From assembly GCA_036508635.1 (NCBI GenBank), contig DATCGY010000087.1, positions 1-23,345 on the forward strand: a stretch of DNA of 23,345 nt, written 5' to 3'. The notes beneath the pieces were generated by a model. It saw nothing but the letters and a program-made list of their open reading frames with translations, was not told the origin of the DNA and searched no databases. The stretch comes from FEN-727 sp036508635. Its GTDB lineage: Bacteria > Actinomycetota > Geothermincolia > Fen-727 > Anoxymicrobiaceae. Both the position numbers and the translations under genes were made by a program. Shown one piece after another: positions 14,823-22,602 of this stretch (positions are counted from its first letter, which is position 1; every line of letters starts with the position of its first letter).

Positions 14823-15359
14823 ATGACGGTACCTCTGGACCTGGGGATCAACTCCTGGATAGGGATGTCTTTCTCCCTTGCGGCAATCGAGAAGCTCGAG
14901 GCGATGGACCCCGGCGAGCCGGTGCTCACCAGCAAGCCGTACGTGCAGGGGCTCGCGTTCGCCGCGACCGTGGGCATGGGAATCGCGGGCATCTGCTATG
15001 CGCTCGCTCCCGACTGGATGCTTATGTACTACGCGGATCATGATGATATCCCGGTGCCGGTACAGGCCGGGATGTTCGGGCTTTACCCCGCGATGTACAC
15101 GCTCGGTTTCCTGCTCGCGCAGCAGCTCGAGAAAAAGCAGAAGAAGCTCGGATGGGTCGCGTGGGGGTGCAACTTCGCGGGGGTGTTCGGATTCATGCTC
15201 GCGTCAATGAACAGGCTGCTCAAGGTGGGCACCACTGAGGAGTACGAGAAAGGCGAAGCGAAGAGCATCTTCAAGACCGCGCTCGCACCGTTGCTGATGG
15301 TTGGCATGCCGTGTGCCTTCCCCGCGCTCTATTACTTCGCGAAGAAAGCGGCGAAATAG
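14823..15359 (+). CDS. Small multi-pass membrane protein of unknown function
   Basis: The 178-residue product is not a family I recognise. It has about four hydrophobic segments: GLAFAATVGMGIAGICYAL (about 45-63), AGMFGLYPAMYTLGFLLAQ (about 82-100), VAWGCNFAGVFGFMLASM (about 112-129) and the C-terminal LAPLLMVGMPCAFPALYYFA (about 155-174). A basic stretch, EKKQKK, stands between segments two and three. The ATG at 14823 has GGGGGTG 5 nt upstream; an in-frame GTG at 14808 is an alternative start. It follows the SDR gene by 71 nt and is followed by a long inverted repeat that could end its transcript. No catalytic motif is visible. Confidence 0.75.
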   Translation: MTVPLDLGINSWIGMSFSLAAIEKLEAMDPGEPVLTSKPYVQGLAFAATVGMGIAGICYALAPDWMLMYYADHDDIPVPVQAGMFGLYPAMYTLGFLLAQQLEKKQKKLGWVAWGCNFAGVFGFMLASMNRLLKVGTTEEYEKGEAKSIFKTALAPLLMVGMPCAFPALYYFAKKAAK

Positions 15360-15407
15360 ACAGAGCAACTCGGGGCCAACGAAGTGCTCGTGGTATTTGG
15401 CGTCTTT

Positions 15408-15486
15408 GGGGTCAAGTCTTGGGATGTGGGGTCGCAGTCGCTGGCATAATATCGGAAAACACCCCACATCCCAAGACTTGAACCCC
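15408..15486. repeat. Long imperfect inverted repeat, GGGGTCAAG type
   Basis: A 24-nt left arm (15408-15431) pairs with a 25-nt right arm (15462-15486); only one extra base breaks the match. The loop is 30 nt. The outer bases GGGGTCAAGTCTT are shared, with one change, by the element at 17469. No T run follows directly, and no open reading frame fills it. It looks like a dispersed REP or MITE-like palindrome that may also act as a terminator for the gene ending at 15359. Confidence 0.8.
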
Positions 15487-15494
15487 TTCACGGT

Positions 15495-15508
15495 ATTGAC
15501 TAGTCAAT
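15495..15508. promoter_or_regulatory. Perfect palindrome ATTGACTAGTCAAT, operator candidate
   Basis: This 14-bp sequence equals its own reverse complement and resembles TetR-family operators with TTGAC/GTCAA half-sites. It lies 8 bases after the long inverted repeat and about 200 bp before the protease gene at 15712. The remaining stretch 15509-15711 shows no gene and no convincing promoter hexamer pair. Confidence 0.4.
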
Positions 15509-15711
15509 CTTTAGGCGGTAGAGGCGATGCCTCGTCGCCTGTAGATGCCGCTCGTTTGACACCGAATTGCAAATTCTGTTAATTTCCTTGTCGATGCGGG
15601 AACGATAAATCGCAAGACCATGCGGTTGGTTCTCTATGTCCTTAAGTTGAACGCCTTGCTTGAAACGCGGCAATTCCAGCGTGTCTGCGCGGCTTATACA
15701 AGGAGGAAGCT

Positions 15712-16581
15712 ATGGCACGAACACTCTACGGCAGGGGAATGGGATGGATACCGGATTACCCCGATTTTCGCGACTATTCAGCCGAAAATGAGAACGTAGC
15801 CCCAATCCTCGCTAAGGTGGCAAAGCTTGACGCGTCCAACGCGGCGCATTCGGTTGACCTTCGGGAATGGTGCTCGCCGGTCGAGGACCAGGGGCACTTA
15901 AACTCGTGCACCGCGAACGCCGGCGTGGGGATGGTCGAATACTTCGAGAGGAGGGCGTTAGGCAAGCATATCGACGCATCGCGGCTCTTCCTCTACAAGA
16001 CCTCGCGCAACCTGCTCCACCTGAGCGGTGACAACGGCGCGTACCTGCGTACGACTATGGGCGCCCTCGTGCTGTTCGGCGTCCCGCCCGAGGAGTACTG
16101 GCCTTACGATGCGGGAGATGTCGAGAAAGAGCCGCCCGCCTTCTGCTACGCGTTCGCCCAGAACTATAACGCGATCCAGTACTACCGCCTCGACCCGCCG
16201 GGCACCACCGCCGAGCAGTTGCTCAAGAAGATCAAGGGGCACCTGTCGAGAGGGCTTCCCCTGATGTTCGGCTTTACGGTCTATTCATCGATTGTGCAGG
16301 CTGAGACAACCGGCAGGATACCGTTTCCGACCGAGGGCGAGAAGGTCGAGGGAGGCCATGCCGTGATGGCGGTGGGCTTCGACGACAAGATGAAGATAGC
16401 GAACAAGGGCGGTGCGGAAGCCGAAACGACCGGCGCCCTCCTGGTCAGGAACTCGTGGGGGACCGACTGGGGCGAGGGGGGATACTGCTGGCTGCCGTAC
16501 GAGTACGTTCTCGCGGAGCTGGCCATCGACTGGTGGACGCTTGTGAAGAGCGAGTGGATTGATACCGGGAAGTTCGCGTAG
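15712..16581 (+). CDS. Papain-like (C1A) cysteine peptidase
   Basis: This is a cysteine protease of peptidase family C1A with 289 residues. The catalytic set is complete: Gln60 (oxyanion hole) and Cys66 in EDQGHLNSCTANA, His216 in GGHAVMAVGFDD, and Asn247 in VRNSWGTDWGEGGYCW. There is no signal peptide and no long inhibitory propeptide; the mature-like DYPDFRDY start is at about residues 15-22. The enzyme is therefore probably cytosolic, unlike secreted cathepsin relatives. AAGGAGG sits 5 nt before the ATG. The stop is 49 nt ahead of a metacaspase-like gene on the same strand, so both proteases are probably made together. Related bacterial genes are mostly uncharacterised, so the substrate is unknown. 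Confidence 0.93.
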   Translation: MARTLYGRGMGWIPDYPDFRDYSAENENVAPILAKVAKLDASNAAHSVDLREWCSPVEDQGHLNSCTANAGVGMVEYFERRALGKHIDASRLFLYKTSRNLLHLSGDNGAYLRTTMGALVLFGVPPEEYWPYDAGDVEKEPPAFCYAFAQNYNAIQYYRLDPPGTTAEQLLKKIKGHLSRGLPLMFGFTVYSSIVQAETTGRIPFPTEGEKVEGGHAVMAVGFDDKMKIANKGGAEAETTGALLVRNSWGTDWGEGGYCWLPYEYVLAELAIDWWTLVKSEWIDTGKFA

Positions 16582-16630
16582 CGAATCTCACCGCGCGTCG
16601 GGGCGCCCGACAAGACATGAGGAGGCAACC

Positions 16631-17458
16631 ATGGCAACCGAAAAAAGGGCTCTGTGTGTCGGCATCAACAAGTTCAAGAACTTCTCCGATCATAACCTGC
16701 AGGGATGCGTCAACGACGCGAACGATATGGCCGGCGTACTCAAGGAGTTCCTTGGCCTCAAGGCCGCCGAGATAACCGTGCTGACCGATGCCAAAGCCAC
16801 CAAAGCCAAGATAATGATCAACCTCGAGAAGATGGTGAAAGACGCACACGCCGGAAAGCTCTCAAACCTCGTCTTCAGCATGTCGAGCCACGGCACCCAG
16901 GTGCCGGACGTCGGCGGTGATGAGCCCGACAGGTACGACGAGGCTTTCTGCCCGCACGACCTCGCTTCAACAGGCAGCGCGTGGGACCCGGCCCACATAA
17001 TCGTCGACGACGAGCTGCGCGACCTGTTCGCGCAGTTGCCCGACGGTGTCAACCTCGAGGTCTGGCTCGATACGTGTCACAGCGGCACAGGGCTCAAAGC
17101 CATCGATATGCTGATGGACCGCGCGCCGCGCTACATCCCACCCCCGACGCTCGAAGCGTTCTTTGCTGTCGACAACAAGCGCCCGCGCGGCCTTGCTCGA
17201 GGACTGCTCGAAAAGGGGATCACCGACCAGGTGCTCTGGGCCGCGTGCAGGGCCGACCAGACGAGCGCCGACGCCAACATCGACGGCGGTTGGCATGGCG
17301 CCTTCACCTATTACTTCTGCAACGAGCTTCGCGCCTCGAGGAACAAGCTCACCCGCGCGAAGTTACTCGCAAAGGTCCGCGGCGGCCTTTCCAGTGACTA
17401 CAACCAGATCCCTCAGCTCGAGTGCGACGCCTCAAAGCGCAAACAGAAGCTCGGCTAG
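16631..17458 (+). CDS. Caspase-like (C14, metacaspase-type) cysteine peptidase
   Basis: This clan CD peptidase has 275 residues and is essentially only the catalytic p20/p10 domain. It opens with the family strand KRALCVGINKFK. The dyad is His87 in SMSSHGTQVPD and Cys149 in WLDTCHSGTG. Acidic residues Asp31 (GCVNDAND) and Asp103-Glu104 (DRYDEAF) fit the metacaspase S1 pocket, which prefers Arg or Lys. WAACRADQTSADA and GGWHGAFTYYF mark the p10 part. There is no signal peptide, death-fold or repeat domain attached. GGAGG stands 5 nt before the ATG at 16631. It follows the C1A protease gene closely and is closed by a strong inverted repeat. A proteolytic cascade with its neighbour is possible but unproven. 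Confidence 0.93.
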   Translation: MATEKRALCVGINKFKNFSDHNLQGCVNDANDMAGVLKEFLGLKAAEITVLTDAKATKAKIMINLEKMVKDAHAGKLSNLVFSMSSHGTQVPDVGGDEPDRYDEAFCPHDLASTGSAWDPAHIIVDDELRDLFAQLPDGVNLEVWLDTCHSGTGLKAIDMLMDRAPRYIPPPTLEAFFAVDNKRPRGLARGLLEKGITDQVLWAACRADQTSADANIDGGWHGAFTYYFCNELRASRNKLTRAKLLAKVRGGLSSDYNQIPQLECDASKRKQKLG

Positions 17459-17468
17459 AGCGAGCATG

Positions 17469-17530
17469 GGGTCAGGTCTTTGATTGTTTATTTCATATTG
17501 GTTGACAGCAAACAATCAAAGACCTGACCC
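17469..17530. terminator. Perfect 21-bp inverted repeat between convergent genes
   Basis: Arms at 17469-17489 and 17510-17530 are perfect complements around a 20-nt loop, and TCTTTTCTTCTCTT follows. It lies between the stop of the metacaspase-like gene and the stop of the leftward membrane-protein gene, so a terminator role is likely. Its ends, GGGTCAGGTCTT, match those of the repeat at 15408, which points to a dispersed element reused here. Confidence 0.75.
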
Positions 17531-17572
17531 TCTTTTCTTCTCTTGTTCCAAGCTTCAGGCTGGCCGGAACCG

Positions 17573-18424
17573 TCAGCGCTTTCCGAAGCGTTTCTTGGCC
17601 GGCTTCGGTGTAAACGCACCGGCGATGGTCTGAGGGTTGTAAGCGGCGGGCACCTGACCGGTGGAAGCGTATTCGTACAACGCCATTGAGAGTATTCCGG
17701 TGAGGCTGGCGCTCATTATCGCAAGGGCCGCCCAGTACATGAGAACGACCGCGGAGACAAGGATAATCAAAGCCGCCGATTTGGTTAACACCACTAGCGC
17801 AACCGGAACGACGCCGATTAACGCCAGCAGGAAGAACACGATGCCGAGACCGAACCTGGCAATCATGTTCTCCCCCCAGGTTTTCTTGAACAACGCCGCC
17901 GACTCTTTTATGGAGGCGATGACACCGAGGCCCTGAAAGACGTACACCGGTATGACGAAGAAAGTTATCAGGTTCCAGGCCACTGCAATGATGCTTGACA
18001 CGATTGCGCCAAGTAAGCCGCCTCTCTCCCTTATCATCTTCAGGACCACCCCGACCGTGGCGCTGATCGCGGCCCAGCCGAGTATTTTTCCGATGTTCTT
18101 AGCCGCGATGCCCATGCCATATCCGAAGGTCGGGTCGCCACCGTGCATCGCCTCTTTGGCGCACGCGATGAGTCCGGTATTGAAGAATATCACGATGAAC
18201 GAAGTGATGAAGTAGAAGATGAAGAAGAACACGTAAAACATCACTTTATCGGCGTGCCCGTCCCTCACCCCTGTGAAAAAGTACGCGGGCAGAGCCAGCG
18301 CCGCTATCAGGATAATCGTCGCGATTGTCGAGACAATCGGGAACCACACAAGAGACTTGTTCTTCCGCAGCACCGCCCAACTGGATTTGAGAAGCTCGAT
18401 ACTGTTTGACCACCTGCCGCCCAT
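17573..18424 (-). CDS. Six-helix membrane protein (DUF6159-like)
   Basis: This integral membrane protein has 283 residues. The opening, RWSNSIELLKSSWAVLRKNK followed by SLVWFPIVSTIA, is typical of the DUF6159 group of bacterial and archaeal membrane proteins, a call made from memory. About six hydrophobic segments are seen: residues 28-50, 64-90, 107-128, 134-160, 186-212 and 214-242, approximately. The C-terminal tail is basic (FTPKPAKKRFGKR) and probably cytoplasmic. The ATG at 18424 has AAGGAGG 5 nt upstream. No function is established for the family. It is convergent with the protease pair and separated from it by the 17469 hairpin, so it is probably not part of that operon. Confidence 0.8.
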   Translation of the reverse strand: MGGRWSNSIELLKSSWAVLRKNKSLVWFPIVSTIATIILIAALALPAYFFTGVRDGHADKVMFYVFFFIFYFITSFIVIFFNTGLIACAKEAMHGGDPTFGYGMGIAAKNIGKILGWAAISATVGVVLKMIRERGGLLGAIVSSIIAVAWNLITFFVIPVYVFQGLGVIASIKESAALFKKTWGENMIARFGLGIVFFLLALIGVVPVALVVLTKSAALIILVSAVVLMYWAALAIMSASLTGILSMALYEYASTGQVPAAYNPQTIAGAFTPKPAKKRFGKR

Positions 18425-18512
18425 GTACTCCTCCTTTTAACTGTGAAGCATATAATCCGACGTTTCACCACAGCCTACTGGCATCGTGATTTTACCATGG
18501 TCAGGTCCGATA

Positions 18513-18713
18513 TCACGCTTCAAGCACCGATTGACGCAGAGGCGTCATGGAAGCAAGTTTCTCGCGCGCCTGAGCACAGTCAGAGGCCAGGGTGACATCG
18601 GCGGGCAGCTTCAACAGCAGGAGTTGACTTATGACGGTGCCGGTCGCCTCATCATCCTCTACGACTAATATCCTGGGGTCAGGCTGAGGCTGCAAATCCG
18701 TTCCTCCAGCCAT
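18513..18713 (-). pseudogene. Truncated response-regulator receiver domain
   Basis: The reverse strand from ATG 18713 reads 66 residues. RILVVEDDEATGTVISQLLL (14-33) is the first strand and helix of a CheY-like receiver, with the acidic pocket E19-D20-D21, and VTLASDCAQAREKLAS matches strand two and helix two. The frame then ends after MTPLRQSVLEA. The phospho-acceptor Asp of strand three, the conserved Thr/Ser and the Lys are all missing. There is no ribosome site. This is a remnant of a two-component regulator. The break lies near 18550, close to a GGTCAGGTC sequence. Confidence 0.6.
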
Positions 18714-18782
18714 TGCATGTTTACGCGTGAATGTTTCTGCTGTTACACAGGCCCATCCCTATCGTTACTGAATTCCAGCATT

Positions 18783-18974
18783 TTACCGGCGTGTATAGCG
18801 CAGGCAGGAATCTACCGTCCAGCCTTGATTGGCCGCCAACTGCGCAAACCAGATCTGGAACCCGGGTCGAGACACGCGAGAGGTCAGCAAGATGGCCATC
18901 TCATGGTCTCTGTGCTCGAAGGTATCCACCAGTTGTTCCAGGCAGGTTTGCATCGCCTTTTCCGAGACGATAGG
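18783..18974 (-). pseudogene. Open frame without start after TetR stop, possible gene remnant
   Basis: Directly after the TGA of the TetR gene (18975-18977) the same frame stays open for 63 codons and ends at TAA (18783-18785). It includes AMQTCLEQLVDTFEHRDHEM and LLTSRVSRPGFQIWFAQLAA. The composition is protein-like (Trp, His and Met used sparingly, hydrophobic spacing), but I cannot name a family. It has no ribosome site. It could be the tail of a lost gene, a read-through extension or chance. Confidence 0.25.
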
Positions 18975-19586
18975 TCACTTTCCTCGGCCGGTGACGAAAT
19001 CGGCGAACACGTCGACTACCGAGTAGATGTCCTGCTCGCGCTCGAACCAGTCGAGCTTGAGGAACTCGACGTACGTTACGACGAAATGGAAGCCGACAAT
19101 ACAGGACACCGCCGAGAGGGTGCTGACATCCTCATCGATCTCGCCCCGCTGCTTTGCTCTCTCCACTATCAAGTAGAAGAGTTCGTAGATCGACTGAAAT
19201 ATCTCCCGGAAGTCCTCGTTGAGCTCCTTGTCTCCCATGGAGTCGAGGCACTGGAACAGGAGCTTCACCTTCAATGGATGCTCGTCCAGGAAAGCAAGGA
19301 AATTTCTCTCGCTCATCTTGAGGAACGCCCTGATGTCGGCCTCCGGGGGAGCGGCGTGGCGTACGGCTTCCAGCATGTCCTGGGTTGCCTGCCTTACCGC
19401 CTCCCTGTAAATCTCTTTCTTGTTCTTGAAGTAGACGAAGACCGTTCTCTCCGATACCCCTGCCTTATCGGCTATCTCCCTGGTGGTCGCCCAGTAATAG
19501 TTCTTCTGTCCCATTACCTCGATAGCGGCTTCGAGGATCTGCTTTCGCCTGGCCTCTGTCCCGGCTCTTTTGCCCGTATTGGCCAT
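18975..19586 (-). CDS. TetR-family transcriptional regulator, divergent from acyl-CoA synthetase
   Basis: This TetR repressor has 203 residues. The DNA-binding region reads RRKQILEAAIEVMGQKNYYW, then TTREIADKAGVSERTVFVYF (about 36-55), a canonical TetR helix-turn-helix. The C-terminal domain, with KVKLLFQCLDSMGDKEL and YLIVERAKQRGEIDED, is of the type common in fatty-acid regulators. ATG at 19586 is chosen because GGAGG lies 6 nt upstream; the in-frame TTG at 19601 would include that site. A palindrome of operator type lies just upstream at 19605-19624, so autoregulation is likely. The divergent acyl-CoA synthetase operon is the obvious second target, and an acyl-CoA is a reasonable effector. 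Confidence 0.92.
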   Translation of the reverse strand: MANTGKRAGTEARRKQILEAAIEVMGQKNYYWATTREIADKAGVSERTVFVYFKNKKEIYREAVRQATQDMLEAVRHAAPPEADIRAFLKMSERNFLAFLDEHPLKVKLLFQCLDSMGDKELNEDFREIFQSIYELFYLIVERAKQRGEIDEDVSTLSAVSCIVGFHFVVTYVEFLKLDWFEREQDIYSVVDVFADFVTGRGK

Positions 19587-19604
19587 CCTCAACCTCCACA
19601 ATGT

Positions 19605-19624
19605 TAAGTAAGGAAGTACTTACT
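19605..19624. promoter_or_regulatory. TetR operator candidate with nested inverted repeats
   Basis: The sequence TAAGTAAGGAAGTACTTACT contains two overlapping inverted repeats: TAAGTA-N6-TACTTA (19605-19622) and AGTAAG-N6-CTTACT (19607-19624). It stands 19 bp before the tetR start codon, between two divergent genes, the usual place for an autoregulatory operator. Confidence 0.65.
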
Positions 19625-19703
19625 AAACTAACAATATCAAACTCGTGATCCCACTGTAAATACTCAAAATGCCTTTGTATAAAAGAAAATACTATTTCGG
19701 TAT

Positions 19704-19732
19704 TGACTACATAACAGATGCTTAATAAGATC
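19704..19732 (+). promoter_or_regulatory. Sigma70-type promoter for the acyl-CoA synthetase operon
   Basis: TTGACT (19704-19709), a 17-base spacer and TAAGAT (19727-19732) give a good match to the vegetative promoter in an AT-rich stretch. Transcription would start near 19739, leaving a leader of about 74 nt before the ATG at 19813. Confidence 0.55.
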
Positions 19733-19812
19733 AGCTGACAGGTTATAAAAGTGAAGGCTTTACTTATTGCGGTTTGGTGAAGCCCCACGGGATGGCCGGA
19801 AAGAGGGACCTC

Positions 19813-21540
19813 ATGAATCCGGAAAGAATGAAGATACTCCGGCAGATGCTCTTTGTAGCCTGGCGAGCTTTGCGCTCGGGCGTCCTTTTCATAGCGGACG
19901 AGTTCTCCAGGGGCACCCTGATAGAAAACGTGCTCAGCATACTCAAGGCACGCACTCTCTCAATCTCAGCGGATATGTCTCACGCCGAGCTTCTGGAGGA
20001 AAGGGCGGCGAAGATCGGGGACCGTCCTTTCCTCCTTTTCAAGGACCAGGTCCGGAGCTTTCGGGACATGGACCACAATGCCAACCGGGTTGCTAACTTC
20101 CTGAGATCCGGGGGAGGCGGCCCCGGTGTTGGGCTCGCCATCATCATGAAAAACTCCCCCCGCTGGCTCGACGTCTTCTTCGGCCTCGAGAAGCTGGGTA
20201 TGTATGCGGTGCCGGTCAACGTGGCGTTGCGAGGAGACCAGCTCGCATACGTCATAAACAACTCCGATGCACGCTTCGTGGTCATAGACCGCGATATGCT
20301 GCCCTATTACCAGGCCGTCGCGGACAAGCTGGAGCGCATCGAGAAGGTCATCGTCAATTCACAGGACGCACCCGGGGCTCTCGCCCTCCCCGAGGGCATG
20401 GAGGATCTGGGCCGGGCATACATTCCCGGCTCGGATACCTCCAGACCTCCGTCGTCTTATGACCCAGACGACCTGTGCGCGATAATGTACACCTCCGGCA
20501 CCACGGGGTTGCCCAAGGGGGTGGTCTATCGCTACAAGACCTCCACGGTTAAGACAATCTCCCTGATGGCACGATTCTTCCTGAACAAGGACGATGCTTA
20601 CTTCACGTGCTATCCGCTCTTCCATGCCAACGCCCTTTTCCTGACGGTGACCCCGGCCCTGCACGCGGGCTGCCGGGTCGTGCTGGGCGAGAGGTTCAGC
20701 GCCAGCCGTTTCTGGGACGACCTGCGGCGCTACGAAGTGACAACCTTCAATGGACTGGGCGCGGTCATGCCCATCCTCATGAAGCAACCCCCGAGACCCG
20801 ACGACCGGGACAACCGGGTTCGTTTCATCCTCTCGGCCGGCTGCCCCGCCGAGATTTGGACGGACTTCGAGGAGCGCTTCGGGGTGCGGATCTACGAGGC
20901 GTACGGCGCGGTTGACGGCGGTGCAGTAGCCCTCATCAATCTGGGAACGGCGCCAGTCGGGTCCATGGGGAAGCCCCTGGGCGCGAAATGCAGGCTGGTA
21001 GACAGTGAAGGCGAAGACGTCCCGGCGGGCACACCGGGTGAGCTTATCTGCTATGTAGGCAATCGCAGCGGCTCGGTCGAGTACTACAAGAACGCCGAGG
21101 CGACCAGCGACAAGGTCAGGGACGGATGGCTTTATACCGGCGACCTCGTCTACAAGGACGACAAGGGATACATCTACTTCCTCGGGCGCAACACGGAATC
21201 CATGCGCTGTAAAGGCGAGAACGTCTCCGCTTACGAGGTGGAGCAGGCCATCATGCAGCATCCCGACATCCTGGAGTGTGCGGTGTATGCTGTCCCCTCC
21301 GATCTCGCGGAAGACGACATCATGGTCACACTGGTCGCCCTGGAGGGAAAGAGCGTCGAGGCGTCCACCCTGCCGGCATTCCTCTCGGACAGGCTGGCGA
21401 AGTTCGCCATCCCCAGGTACTACCGGGTGACGGACGGGCTTCCCAAGACGGAGACCCACCGTGTTATTAAGAAAGAGCTGGAATCTCTGGGAGTAACGAA
21501 AGACACTTACGACGCAGTAATGAAAGCGGGCCATCCATGA
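19813..21540 (+). CDS. FATP/CaiC-like acyl-CoA synthetase
   Basis: This ANL-superfamily enzyme of 575 residues forms acyl-CoA from an acid, ATP and CoA. The ATP motif YTSGTTGLPKG is at 226-236. EAYGAVDGG replaces the usual GxTE-like loop, and YTGDL is the hinge aspartate motif. MRCKGENVSAYEVEQAI corresponds to the RxKGENVS-x2-EVE run of fatty-acid transport proteins and carnitine-CoA ligases. LPKTETHRVIKKEL contains the C-terminal motif region with the catalytic lysine. The N-terminal 40 residues are amphipathic and may contact the membrane. The ATG at 19813 has GAGGG 5 nt upstream; GTG 19774 and ATG 19792 lack such a site. Its last bases overlap the hydrolase start (ATGA). Confidence 0.92.
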   Translation: MNPERMKILRQMLFVAWRALRSGVLFIADEFSRGTLIENVLSILKARTLSISADMSHAELLEERAAKIGDRPFLLFKDQVRSFRDMDHNANRVANFLRSGGGGPGVGLAIIMKNSPRWLDVFFGLEKLGMYAVPVNVALRGDQLAYVINNSDARFVVIDRDMLPYYQAVADKLERIEKVIVNSQDAPGALALPEGMEDLGRAYIPGSDTSRPPSSYDPDDLCAIMYTSGTTGLPKGVVYRYKTSTVKTISLMARFFLNKDDAYFTCYPLFHANALFLTVTPALHAGCRVVLGERFSASRFWDDLRRYEVTTFNGLGAVMPILMKQPPRPDDRDNRVRFILSAGCPAEIWTDFEERFGVRIYEAYGAVDGGAVALINLGTAPVGSMGKPLGAKCRLVDSEGEDVPAGTPGELICYVGNRSGSVEYYKNAEATSDKVRDGWLYTGDLVYKDDKGYIYFLGRNTESMRCKGENVSAYEVEQAIMQHPDILECAVYAVPSDLAEDDIMVTLVALEGKSVEASTLPAFLSDRLAKFAIPRYYRVTDGLPKTETHRVIKKELESLGVTKDTYDAVMKAGHP

Positions 21541-22586
21541 CCCTGAAAATTAAAGTCCTCAACGCCATCGGCGGAATTCCCGACCTCATGCTTATGAACG
21601 TTCCCGACTTGACCATAAAGAAAAACTCGATCGATCGAGAAACGTATCTCCGCCGGCTCGCCTTTTACGACCCCGACTGCTGGGACGAGCGAGACCCGTT
21701 CTTCTATCTGCCCAATGAGCCGCCCGGTAGAGAGATAATCGAGACCGAGCCGTTCCTTTCAGGGCGGCGCGACCTCATCCGCTACCCGAGCCGCTATGTC
21801 CCCAGGAACCCCGAAGTGAATGACGACTTTAACTCCCGCCGGGAAAACCTCGCGGGCTATCTGCACCTCTGGCGACACGATGACTCCACCGCTCGTCCGC
21901 TCGTCCTCATCATCCACGGACTGATGATGGGAGGACCGAAAAAGGCCCGGCGCATGTTCAAAATCGACCGGCTCTTCCAACTCGGCCTCGACCTCGCTCT
22001 CCACACCCTGCCCGGCCACTGGCGGCGGAGCGACGATCCCAGGGCCCAGCGACTGCTTGACCCCGCCGACCTGCCCCTCACGGTGGAGCGCCAGGCCCAG
22101 AACCTTCACGACCTCCATTCCGCCCAACTCCTGCTCCGACAACTCGGGTATGAAAAAATTGGGATCATCGGTGCCAGCATGGGCGGCTTCACCGCGGCGC
22201 TCTACGCGACACAGGTTGTTAGCGGACCCGACTTCATGTTCCTGGCCGTGCCCGCCGTCGCGGTCAAACGCTACCTGAAGCCTCGGCCCGGGCGGTTCGG
22301 GTTCCCGATCGACTCCGCACTCGTCCGCGCGACCGAGCGCGCACAGGAACTCTGCTCGCCGCTTTACCTCACGCCCCGTTTCGATGTGGGGCGGATCAGG
22401 TTAGTCGCCCATGCCGGAGACCGGATCTGCGAGGCGCGGGACACGAGGCGCTGGATCGAGAACTGGGGGGTCAAGGACTACGTCGAGGTGGTGGGCGGGC
22501 ACTGGCTATACTTAGACAGGCAAGCCCGGGGTGAGGCCTGGTACGGGCTCTTGAGAGAACGAGGCTACATCAGCGGAGGCGTGTAG
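21537..22586 (+). CDS. Alpha/beta hydrolase (ABHD18-like)
   Basis: This alpha/beta-hydrolase-fold esterase or lipase has 349 residues. The nucleophile elbow is GASMG (Ser214), the oxyanion segment is LIIHGLMMGG (around 124-133), and the probable acid and base are Asp295 (AHAGDRIC) and His322 (VGGHWLYLD). The 100-residue N-terminal part before the core (FYDPDCWDERDPFFYLP) resembles the ABHD18/DUF2048 group, a call from memory. No signal peptide is present. The start codon overlaps the stop of the synthetase gene by four bases, so the two are translationally coupled. The enzyme could release the acid that the synthetase then activates, or act on the thioester product; both are inferences. Confidence 0.88.
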   Translation: MTLKIKVLNAIGGIPDLMLMNVPDLTIKKNSIDRETYLRRLAFYDPDCWDERDPFFYLPNEPPGREIIETEPFLSGRRDLIRYPSRYVPRNPEVNDDFNSRRENLAGYLHLWRHDDSTARPLVLIIHGLMMGGPKKARRMFKIDRLFQLGLDLALHTLPGHWRRSDDPRAQRLLDPADLPLTVERQAQNLHDLHSAQLLLRQLGYEKIGIIGASMGGFTAALYATQVVSGPDFMFLAVPAVAVKRYLKPRPGRFGFPIDSALVRATERAQELCSPLYLTPRFDVGRIRLVAHAGDRICEARDTRRWIENWGVKDYVEVVGGHWLYLDRQARGEAWYGLLRERGYISGGV

Positions 22587-22602
22587 CGCCGGCCTCCAGC
22601 CG

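Noticed and set aside
17573..18424. Membrane protein as a pore-forming partner of the protease pair (gasdermin-like)
   Set aside because: It is convergent with the proteases, separated by a strong hairpin, and has six ordinary hydrophobic helices, unlike gasdermin.
18675..18684. GGGGTCAGGC as a further half of the inverted-repeat family
   Set aside because: It lies inside the receiver-domain remnant, where it encodes part of its N-terminal QPDP stretch, and no second arm is near, so the match is probably chance.
18717..19607. 296-residue open frame on the plus strand
   Set aside because: Most of it is antisense to the TetR gene, and the translation looks like reverse-complemented TetR sequence.
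20359..21534. 391-residue open frame on the reverse strand
   Set aside because: It is antisense to the acyl-CoA synthetase with all its motifs; no motif is seen in the shadow frame.
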